Shown here: piece after piece, positions 1 through 4,908 of the stretch
Layout of the letters: the number at the start of each line of letters is the position of its first letter
How positions within the stretch are numbered: the first letter of the stretch is position 1
Assembly: GCA_036009105.1 (NCBI GenBank)
Contig: DASYMJ010000226.1
Coordinates: 1 to 6,010, forward strand
Origin: JAFAVZ01 sp036009105
Lineage (GTDB): Bacteria > Acidobacteriota > Thermoanaerobaculia > Gp7-AA8
DNA length: 6,010 nucleotides
Direction: 5' to 3'
Notes under the pieces: generated by a model
Database searches by the model: none
What the model was told of the DNA's origin: nothing
The model's input: only the letters and a program-made list of their open reading frames with translations
Program-made: the position numbers and the translations under genes

Positions 1-32
1 CATCTATCACGATGCGGCGAATGAACGCCGGC

Positions 33-242
33 TTACCTGCCCAACTTGTTGCCGATGTCCTTGACCGCCTCCCCCACCTTGCGGCGGACCTTGCCGAAGC
101 CGTGCTCCAGCTCGCCGGCGGCGCGCTGATCGGCCCCCTCCGACTCCAGAAGCGGGTCGTCCGTGGCGCGTCCGAGATGCTCCTTCACGGCGCCGGCGGC
201 CTTGTCGATGGTTCCGCGGACTTCATCCTCATTTGGGTTCAT
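33..242 (-). CDS. CsbD-like small stress-response protein
   Basis: A 69-residue, highly charged, alanine/glycine-rich protein matching the CsbD-like (UPF0337) pattern. The N-terminal part reads DEVRGTIDKAAGAVKEHLGR (residues 6-25), followed by a central DPLLESEGADQRAAGELE stretch (29-46) and an amphipathic KVRRKVGEAVKDIGNKLG tail (51-68). This repeats the family theme of G-x2-x-K-x-x-G-x-x-K-E helices and the L-E-x-E-G-x-x-D-x-x-x-G core. Family members are small, soluble, probably flexible helical proteins often induced by general stress; their molecular role is not established. No signal peptide or membrane segment is visible. The ATG is preceded on the minus strand by AGGAGGG with about 9 nt spacing, which fixes the start. 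It overlaps the upstream small gene by 14 bp, so the two are probably co-transcribed and translationally coupled. A short hairpin (stem 15-19/26-30) lies just beyond the stop but lacks a T-run. Confidence 0.9.
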   Translation of the reverse strand: MNPNEDEVRGTIDKAAGAVKEHLGRATDDPLLESEGADQRAAGELEHGFGKVRRKVGEAVKDIGNKLGR

Positions 243-405
243 CGAAGAATCCCTCCTCTCCTCGTTCGTCGGGTGTATGCGGGTTGGTGCGCTCGGGCGA
301 TGCCGTGCGCGGATTGGCCGGGGTGGTCTGTCCGGGCTGCAGCGGCGGCACCTCCGGCTGGGGCGATTTCGGTTGACTCGGTTTCGGTTGATCGATGATT
401 CCCAT
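229..405 (-). CDS. small proline-rich hypothetical protein, overlaps CsbD-like gene
   Basis: A 58-residue protein that I do not recognise. It begins MGIIDQPKPSQPK and contains 14 prolines (about a quarter of all residues), many charged or polar residues, and an acidic C-terminus EEGFFDEPK. No cysteine, signal peptide or membrane segment is seen, and it is probably disordered. The frame is open upstream to 447, but the start at 405 is chosen because GGAGGTGA, an 8-nt perfect match to the anti-Shine-Dalgarno sequence, lies 5 nt before this ATG. Its stop (TGA, 229-231) lies 14 bp inside the CsbD-like gene, which favours co-expression. The strong ribosome site and the overlap argue that it is a real gene, although the composition alone would not. 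Function unknown; a stress-related role is only inferred from its partner. Confidence 0.68.
   Translation of the reverse strand: MGIIDQPKPSQPKSPQPEVPPLQPGQTTPANPRTASPERTNPHTPDERGEEGFFDEPK
251..258 (-). promoter_or_regulatory. Shine-Dalgarno site of the CsbD-like gene
   Basis: Minus-strand GAGGAGGG lies about 9 nt before the ATG at 242. It falls inside the last codons of the upstream proline-rich gene, so ribosomes finishing that gene pass directly over this site. Confidence 0.75.
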
Positions 406-492
406 CGGTCTCACCTCCATCTTTGCAAACTCCAAGAAACGTTCCATCCACCTCGTTGCAGCAGGCGATAAAGTTGCTTTTTAGTGAACGCC
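406..492. promoter_or_regulatory. divergent intergenic region, probable promoters for both directions
   Basis: This 87-bp gap lies between the divergently read small-gene pair and the sugar dehydrogenase, so both promoters should fall here or just beside it. It is clearly more AT-rich than its surroundings. On the plus strand, TTGCAG (456-461) with a 17-bp gap to TTTTAG (479-484) is a weak sigma-70-like candidate; GATAAA at 467-472 is another possible -10. None matches consensus well, so individual boxes are not called with confidence. Confidence 0.4.
411..418 (-). promoter_or_regulatory. perfect Shine-Dalgarno site deciding the start at 405
   Basis: Minus-strand GGAGGTGA is fully complementary to the 16S rRNA 3' end (ACCTCC core) and sits 5 nt before ATG at 405. 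It rules against the longer start at 447, since the site would then lie inside the coding region. Confidence 0.8.
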
Positions 493-1665
493 ATGAAGTA
501 CCTCATCGCTCTTCTGCTCGCCGTCCTGTTTTTCGCTCCCGCCGCCTTCGCCGACGACCCGCAGCTGCAGACCAAGCTCATCGCCAGCGGCCTGGACATG
601 CCGGTCGGCATCTTCAACGCCGGCGATACTCGCCTCTTCATCGTCCTGCAACGGGGCAGGATCGTGATCTGGGACGGCACCAAGGTCCTCCCCGAGCCGT
701 TCCTGAACCTGCAGCCCCTCGGCATCGTCAGATGCTGCGGCGAGCAGGGCCTGCTAGGCCTCGCCTTCCATCCCCACTACCAGCAAAACGGCTTGTTCTT
801 CGTGACTTACGTCGATGCCCGTGGCGACATCACCCTGGTCCGCTACAAGGTGCTGGACGGCAATCCCGACCTGGCGGACCTGTCCACGGCGAAGATCATC
901 CTCACCGTGGCCCACCGCGACTTCACGAACCACTACGGCGGGAACATCGTGTTCGGGCCGGACGGCTACCTCTACATGGGCACCGGGGACGGCGGCAGCG
1001 GCGGGGACCCGCTCAACAATGCACAATCTCTCACTAGGCAGCTGGGCAAAATACTGCGCCTCGATGTCGACAACGGCAATCCATACGGGATCCCCCCGAG
1101 CAACCCTTTCGCGGACCGCGCCAACCTGGTGCGGGAGATCTGGGCTTACGGCCTGCGCAATCCATGGCGCTTCACCTTCGACCGCGAGACGGGCGACCTC
1201 TTCATCGCGGACGTAGGCCAGGGCGACTATGAGGAGATCGACTTCCAGCCGGCCTCCAGCCCGGGAGGCGACAACTACGGCTGGCGCATCAATGAAGGCT
1301 TCCACTGCTACCCGCCGCTGCAGACGAACTGCCTGCACGAGTTCGTCGATCCGATCCTCGAGTACAACCACATGAGCGGCGACTGCTCGGTCACCGGCGG
1401 CTACCGCTACCGCGGCTCGCAGAGCGCGAACATGCGCGGCATCTACTTTTACGGCGACTACTGCACCGGCAAGATCAACGGCGCGACGCAGCAGCCGGAC
1501 GGCCGCTGGACGACGAAGCTGCTGCTCGACACCAACTTCAGCATCACCTCCTTCGGCCAGGACGTGAACGGCGAGCTGTATGTCGCCGACCACGAGGGGG
1601 CGGTGTACAAGCTGATCGACGCGAGCGTGCAGGCCGCGCCGAAGCGGCGGCGGGCGGTGCGGTAG
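493..1665 (+). CDS. exported PQQ-dependent aldose sugar dehydrogenase-like protein (six-bladed beta-propeller, GSDH/HHIP-like family)
   Basis: A 390-residue protein of the soluble glucose/aldose sugar dehydrogenase family (PF07995 type), predicted to oxidise aldose sugars with pyrroloquinoline quinone in the periplasm or outside the cell. Residues 1-20 form a clear signal peptide (MKYLIALLLAVLFFAPAAFA, cleavage after AFA). Family hallmarks follow in order: GEQGLLGLAFHP (83-94), NHYGGNIVFGPDGYLYMGTG (146-165), GKILRLD (185-191), IPPSNPF (200-206), EIWAYGLRNPWRFTFD (215-230), GDLFIADVGQ (234-243), NYGWRINEG (261-269) and GYRYRG (303-308). By alignment from memory, His147 and Arg222 correspond to catalytic His144 and Arg228 of the Acinetobacter enzyme. 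Six cysteines occur in the mature part, including an adjacent Cys81-Cys82 pair. The C-terminus is basic (APKRRRAVR). ATG 493 is preferred because the signal peptide then starts Met-Lys; an in-frame GTG at 484 is possible. Neither start has a strong ribosome site. The exact substrate cannot be read from sequence. Confidence 0.9.
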   Translation: MKYLIALLLAVLFFAPAAFADDPQLQTKLIASGLDMPVGIFNAGDTRLFIVLQRGRIVIWDGTKVLPEPFLNLQPLGIVRCCGEQGLLGLAFHPHYQQNGLFFVTYVDARGDITLVRYKVLDGNPDLADLSTAKIILTVAHRDFTNHYGGNIVFGPDGYLYMGTGDGGSGGDPLNNAQSLTRQLGKILRLDVDNGNPYGIPPSNPFADRANLVREIWAYGLRNPWRFTFDRETGDLFIADVGQGDYEEIDFQPASSPGGDNYGWRINEGFHCYPPLQTNCLHEFVDPILEYNHMSGDCSVTGGYRYRGSQSANMRGIYFYGDYCTGKINGATQQPDGRWTTKLLLDTNFSITSFGQDVNGELYVADHEGAVYKLIDASVQAAPKRRRAVR

Positions 1666-1678
1666 GGGGGAGAGACGA

Positions 1679-1699
1679 GTTGTCGGTTGTCAGTTGTCG
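1679..1699. repeat. three tandem 7-bp units GTTGTCR
   Basis: Three consecutive heptamers are present: GTTGTCG (1679-1685), GTTGTCA (1686-1692) and GTTGTCG (1693-1699). The array breaks off after a further GT. It fills the middle of the 55-bp convergent gap between the sugar dehydrogenase and the zinc-ribbon gene. No T-run or strong hairpin marks a conventional terminator here. It may be a short microsatellite or a member of a dispersed intergenic repeat; a single window cannot decide this. Confidence 0.75.
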
Positions 1700-1720
1700 G
1701 TAGGTGAGCGCGCCAGGCGG

Positions 1721-2182
1721 CTAACGCCAGCCGGCGTTGCAGTCCCCGCAGCGATACGGCTCCAGCACCGTCAAGGCGATGCCGACGGCGGCGACGAAGA
1801 AGAAGCCGCTCAGCCCCACCAGGCCGCCGCTCACCGCGTGGAGGATGAGCATGCCGATGACGGCGAAGACGAAGATGCGCAGCTTCGGGATGCGGCGCAC
1901 TTCGCGGGCGCCGCATTCGGGACACGAGGTCTGCACCGGCGGCGGCGCATCCTCCACCACCCGCGGCCAGACCCGCTCCGCGTACGCGACGCCATACAGC
2001 TCATTGATCACCACGTCCGCCTCGTCCACGTCCTCCGGCGCCACGCGCAATTCGATGCGCCGCGGGTCCGGCTCGCGATCGGGCTCCAGCTCCGCCTCGA
2101 TGCCGCGCCGCTCGAGCGCGACGCGCGCGGCGTCCGCCTCCTCCTGCTGCTCGAACGTCGCCACGTGCTCCAGCCGCGCCAC
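1721..2182 (-). CDS. membrane protein with DUF2007-like N-terminus and split zinc ribbon
   Basis: A 153-residue hypothetical protein. Residues 1-75 look like the DUF2007 / putative signal-transducing fold: HVATFEQQEEADAARVALER (6-25) is the typical helix, followed by GIEAELEP, a beta strand IELRVAPED, and a second helix DEADVVINELY. A CPEC pair (87-90) precedes two hydrophobic segments (about 101-119 and 121-141), and a CGDC pair (145-148) follows six residues before the end. The four cysteines would form one zinc-ribbon site if both pairs lie on the same side of the membrane, as a two-segment hairpin predicts. The start is GTG at 2182; no Shine-Dalgarno is visible before it, and a GACAAT box ends 6 nt upstream, so leaderless translation is possible. 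It is divergent from the DUF2207 gene and convergent with the dehydrogenase. Function unknown; the DUF2007 match is by pattern only. Confidence 0.8.
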   Translation of the reverse strand: MARLEHVATFEQQEEADAARVALERRGIEAELEPDREPDPRRIELRVAPEDVDEADVVINELYGVAYAERVWPRVVEDAPPPVQTSCPECGAREVRRIPKLRIFVFAVIGMLILHAVSGGLVGLSGFFFVAAVGIALTVLEPYRCGDCNAGWR

Positions 2183-2214
2183 GGTTCGATTGTCGCACGC
2201 GTAGAATCGGTCTC
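2183..2214. promoter_or_regulatory. compact divergent promoter region with paired -10-like boxes
   Basis: Only 32 bp separate two divergent start codons. On the plus strand TAGAAT (2202-2207) lies 7 nt before ATG 2215. On the minus strand GACAAT (complement of 2189-2194) lies 6 nt before GTG 2182. A transcript starting at the usual distance from each box would begin at or next to the start codon, implying leaderless mRNAs. No Shine-Dalgarno is visible for either gene, and no convincing -35 hexamer is seen. Any -35 elements would fall inside the opposite gene. Confidence 0.45.
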
Positions 2215-4065
2215 ATGCGTAGATGCCTGCCGCTGCTGCTCCTCCTCGCCTGCGCGGTTCCGGCCGCCGGCAAATCGCTTTCCTGGTCCGCGTTCGACGT
2301 CACGGCACGGCTGGAGGCGGACGGCAAGCTGCGCGTCCGCGAGCGGCAGACCATCGTCTTCGATGGCGACTGGAACGGCGGCGAACGGCTCTTCCATCTG
2401 CGGCAGGGAGAGTCGCTGGAGGTCCAGGGGATGGCGCGGGATGGCGCGCCGATGCAGCAGGGCGATCTCGACCTGGTGGACCGCTGGCAGCTCGACGGCA
2501 CGCGGCTCCGCTGGCGCAGCCGCCTGCCGAACGATCCGCCGTTCGAGAACCGCCCCATCGTCTACGACATCGACTACACGCTGGCGTCCATCCTCGAAGA
2601 CCAGGGCGACGGCACGTACGTGCTCGACAACGACTTCGCGTTTCCGAAGCGCGAGGGGAACATCCGGAAGTTCTCCCTGCAGCTCGATTTCGATCCCGCC
2701 TGGCGCGACGTCTCGCAGGTCGTGCTCACCAGGGGCGTGCTGGCACCGGGGGAGAGCGTCGTGGTGCGGCGGACGATGCGCTTCGCGGGCAGCGGCAAGC
2801 CGCTCTCCAGGCCCGCGCCGCTGTCGAAATCGATGGGCGGCCTCCTCGCGGCGGCGATCATCACCGCGCTCGTCTTCGTGTTCCTCATCTGGTACCGGGG
2901 CGAGCAACATGTCGGCCGTTTCGCGCCGCTCCTCCCCAGCTCGCAGATCGACGACGCCTGGCTGCAGGAGCACGTCTTCGCCCTCAAGCCGGAAGTGGCC
3001 GGCGCGGCGTGGGACGACTCGGTCGGCGCGCCGGAAGTGGCGGCCGTGCTCGCCCGGATGGCGCAGGAGAAGAAGATCGCGACGCGCGCGGAGCGCAAGG
3101 TCCTGCACATGAACCTCCTGGTCGACCGCGATTCACTGGACGGCTACGAGAAGGAGTTGATCAGGAAGCTCTTCGTGAACAAGGCGACGGAGACCGACAC
3201 CGACCAGGTGAAGAAGCATTACCAGGGCCGCGGCTTCAATCCGGGCGAAGTGATCGAGAAGGGATTGAAGCCCGATCTGGACCGGCTGCCGGGCTGGAAG
3301 CAGAAGGAGCCGCGCGCCAGGGTCGCGCGCGCGGTCTGGCTGTTCCTGATCGCCATCGCGCTGCTCACCATCGCCGCGGTCACCTCGGAGCTGAGCCGGC
3401 CGTTCGTCTTCGTCTGGTCGTTCCTCAGCGTCTTCCTGCTGGTGTTCGGCGGGATCGTGGCCGTGGTGAACGCGAAGGCGATCGGCCCCTCCGCCTGGCG
3501 CGCGGGGCTGGTGGCGCTCTTCTGCCTGCCGGTGACGCTCGGCGCGGTTTTCACCGCGCTCAACGCCGGCAACTGGGATCTCCCCGTCATCACCCCCATC
3601 GCCCTCGGCGCGCTGGCGCTCGCCTCGTGGACCGCCCTGCTCGAAGCGCTGCGCATCGCCGACGGCGCGGAGAAGATCGCGTTCCGCCGCCGGCTCGCAT
3701 CCGCGCGGCAGTACTTCGTGGAGCAGCTCCGCTCGCCCCACCCGAACCTGCGCGACGACTGGTTCCCCTACCTCCTCGCCTTTGGCCTCGGCAACAACGT
3801 CGACGGCTGGTTCCGCGCTCACGGCTCGGCTTCTTCGTCCGTTTCCTCGTCCAGCTGGTCGTCGTCTTCCGGCTCATCGTCGTCATCGTCGTCGGGCTGG
3901 ACGGGCGGCGGAGGCGCGTTCGGCGGCGCCGGGGCAACGGGCGGCTGGGCCACCGCGGCCGGCGCGCTCGCGGCCGGCGTTTCGGCGCCGAGCTCCAGCG
4001 GCAGCGGCGGGGGTGGGGGCGGCGGAGGCGGCAGCTCAGGCGGGGGCGGCGGGGGCGGGTGGTAG
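2215..4065 (+). CDS. DUF2207-type membrane protein with Ser- and Gly-rich tail
   Basis: A 616-residue protein with the architecture of the DUF2207 family (predicted membrane proteins, function unknown). Residues 1-19 are a signal peptide (hydrophobic LPLLLLLACAVPAAG). An extracytoplasmic beta-rich domain follows (about 21-200: FDVTARLEADGKLRVRERQT, VYDIDYTL, LDNDFAFPKREGNIRKFSL). Membrane segments lie at about 208-226, 373-390, 395-417, 428-448 and 457-475. Between the first and second is a soluble, helical region (about 230-370) with a winged-helix-like VAAVLARMAQEKKIATRAER segment. The family-typical DDWFPYLLAFGL motif (514-525) precedes a serine tract (about 539-559) and a glycine-rich tail ending GGGGGGW. 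The start is ATG 2215, directly at the signal peptide; no ribosome site is seen. It shares one base with the next gene, suggesting coupling. A second frame is open across the whole gene, an effect of high GC. Confidence 0.88.
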   Translation: MRRCLPLLLLLACAVPAAGKSLSWSAFDVTARLEADGKLRVRERQTIVFDGDWNGGERLFHLRQGESLEVQGMARDGAPMQQGDLDLVDRWQLDGTRLRWRSRLPNDPPFENRPIVYDIDYTLASILEDQGDGTYVLDNDFAFPKREGNIRKFSLQLDFDPAWRDVSQVVLTRGVLAPGESVVVRRTMRFAGSGKPLSRPAPLSKSMGGLLAAAIITALVFVFLIWYRGEQHVGRFAPLLPSSQIDDAWLQEHVFALKPEVAGAAWDDSVGAPEVAAVLARMAQEKKIATRAERKVLHMNLLVDRDSLDGYEKELIRKLFVNKATETDTDQVKKHYQGRGFNPGEVIEKGLKPDLDRLPGWKQKEPRARVARAVWLFLIAIALLTIAAVTSELSRPFVFVWSFLSVFLLVFGGIVAVVNAKAIGPSAWRAGLVALFCLPVTLGAVFTALNAGNWDLPVITPIALGALALASWTALLEALRIADGAEKIAFRRRLASARQYFVEQLRSPHPNLRDDWFPYLLAFGLGNNVDGWFRAHGSASSSVSSSSWSSSSGSSSSSSSGWTGGGGAFGGAGATGGWATAAGALAAGVSAPSSSGSGGGGGGGGGSSGGGGGGGW

Positions 4066-4070
4066 TGGGG
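4042..4070 (+). other. G-quadruplex motif spanning the DUF2207 stop / glycosylase start
   Basis: Four guanine runs (4042-4046, 4051-4055, 4057-4059, 4067-4070) are separated by loops of 4, 1 and 7 nt, which satisfies the usual G3+N1-7 rule. The motif covers the TAGTG stop/start junction. Further G5 runs at 4009-4013 and 4015-4019 extend the G-rich zone upstream. The runs mostly encode the DUF2207 polyglycine tail, so coding constraint alone could explain them. Confidence 0.55.
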
Positions 4071-4727
4071 CGGTTCGACCGCTTCGTAGCAGCATTGGGG
4101 GACGTCCACGTCTCCGACCGGGCCTGCAATCAGTACTCGCGCAGCGTGGGCGATCTGCGCGGCAACGCCATCCGCCGGCGCAACCTGCGGCTGTATCTGC
4201 AAGAGCTGGCGGAGATCGATCCGCGCGTGCTGCTGGTCGGCGAGGCGGTGAGCTATCGCGGCGGGCGTTTGAGCGGCATCGCGTTCGTGAGCGAGGCGGT
4301 GATGCTGGCCGGAGTCGACATCGCCTGCGGGCCGGGCCGCATCCTCGGCGGCGACCGCGGCTATCGCAAGGCGACGGATGGCCCGCGCCTCTCCACCGAG
4401 GCGAGTGCCACGATGGTTTGGGAGACGATCCGCGGGCTCGAGCCGCTGCCCATCCTCTGGAACGCGTTTCCCTTCCACCCCTTCCACGCCGGTGACCCGG
4501 ACACGAACCGCGTGCCCTCCGCGGCGGAGCTGGAGATCGGGCAGCGCTTCATCGCCCGGCTGCTGCGCCTGTTCGACGTGCGCGAGGTGGTGGCCATCGG
4601 CAACCAGGCGTCTTCCTCCCTCGGCCGGATGGGCATCGAGCACGAGAAAGTGCGGCACCCCTCGCAGGGCGGCAAGCAGTTGTTCGTTGCAGGCATGGCC
4701 CGACTGTCGCAGACTGCGCGGTCATGA
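4065..4727 (+). CDS. uracil-DNA glycosylase superfamily protein
   Basis: A 220-residue protein of the uracil-DNA glycosylase superfamily, expected to excise uracil from deaminated DNA and start base-excision repair in the cytoplasm. The superfamily motifs are all visible: the N-terminal VLLVGEAVSYRGGRLSGIAF (55-74, motif 1 loop), ASATMVW (113-119), LWNAFPFHPF (131-140) with nearby NRVP, VVAIGNQA (175-182), and VRHPSQGG (196-203, the DNA-intercalating/HPS motif). Motif 1 carries Val-Ser where many relatives have Pro-Gly or Ala-Gly. GTG 4065 is chosen because FDRFVAAL follows immediately, as in relatives, and because the codon overlaps the upstream stop by one base (TAGTG). The reading frame is open far upstream, so automatic callers could wrongly extend it to about 834 codons. 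No clear Shine-Dalgarno is present; re-initiation after DUF2207 is likely. The sORF downstream overlaps by ATGA. Confidence 0.88.
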   Translation: MGRFDRFVAALGDVHVSDRACNQYSRSVGDLRGNAIRRRNLRLYLQELAEIDPRVLLVGEAVSYRGGRLSGIAFVSEAVMLAGVDIACGPGRILGGDRGYRKATDGPRLSTEASATMVWETIRGLEPLPILWNAFPFHPFHAGDPDTNRVPSAAELEIGQRFIARLLRLFDVREVVAIGNQASSSLGRMGIEHEKVRHPSQGGKQLFVAGMARLSQTARS

Positions 4728-4897
4728 AGAAGAGCCAGATTCAGGACATCAAGGAAGGGAAGGCGATGCGGACCCGCACCTGGTCCGGCCGCCTCCAGCC
4801 CGCCGGCCCCCCCGCCCCCCTCCCGACCAAGAACGCCGTGCGCTTGTCGACGGTGCCGTCGTCCGCGAAGGAGAAGTACAACGGGGGGAAGGACTGA
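4724..4897 (+). CDS. 57-aa basic hypothetical protein coupled to the glycosylase
   Basis: A short open frame of 57 codons that I do not recognise. It begins ATG AAG AAG AGC at 4724, overlapping the glycosylase stop by four bases (ATGA), and ends in TGA at 4895-4897. The peptide starts MKKSQIQDIKEGKAMRTRTW, continues through a proline-rich middle (LQPAGPPAPLPTK, 24-36) and ends SSAKEKYNGGKD. It is lysine/arginine-rich with no cysteine, signal peptide or membrane segment. Support for a real gene is the ATGA coupling, strong G/C bias at third codon positions (nearly every codon), and the fact that it fills the gap almost exactly to the convergent moaA end. Against it, a 57-codon frame can be open by chance in GC-rich DNA. 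It has no ribosome site of its own. A role linked to nucleic acids is possible from its charge and neighbour but is inference. Confidence 0.55.
   Translation: MKKSQIQDIKEGKAMRTRTWSGRLQPAGPPAPLPTKNAVRLSTVPSSAKEKYNGGKD
4799..4824 (-). other. C-rich tract; G-quadruplex motif on the minus strand
   Basis: Cytosine runs at 4799-4801, 4807-4813, 4815-4820 and 4822-4824 give, on the complementary strand, four guanine runs with loops of 1, 1 and 5 nt. The tract lies inside the sORF, where it encodes the proline-rich segment, and downstream of moaA in the minus direction, where a moaA transcript that reads past its end would carry it as RNA guanine runs. Confidence 0.5.
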
Positions 4898-4908
4898 CGG
4901 GCGATCGC

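Noticed and set aside
15..30. Hairpin CGGCG-AATGAA-CGCCG just past the CsbD-like stop
   Set aside because: Five-base stem with no T-run on the minus strand; could stabilise the mRNA end but is not convincing as a terminator.
1..32. Possible end of another gene at the left window edge
   Set aside because: Only 32 bases are available and no frame can be assigned; nothing recognisable is seen.
447..447. Longer start for the proline-rich small protein
   Set aside because: The perfect Shine-Dalgarno at 411-418 points to the ATG at 405; no ribosome site precedes 447.
754..1593. 279-codon minus-strand open frame inside the sugar dehydrogenase
   Set aside because: Val/Ala/Arg-rich antisense shadow of a clearly conserved gene.
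1723..1738. Perfect inverted repeat AACGCC-AGCC-GGCGTT at the end of the zinc-ribbon gene
   Set aside because: It overlaps the stop codon and last codons, has a short stem and no T-run downstream; common by chance in DNA of this GC content.
2223..4064. Long plus-strand open frame running through the DUF2207 gene into the glycosylase
   Set aside because: Its translation upstream of 4065 is Arg/Ala-rich and resembles no protein, while the overlapping frame encodes a signal peptide, membrane segments and family motifs. Only the part from 4065 is a gene.
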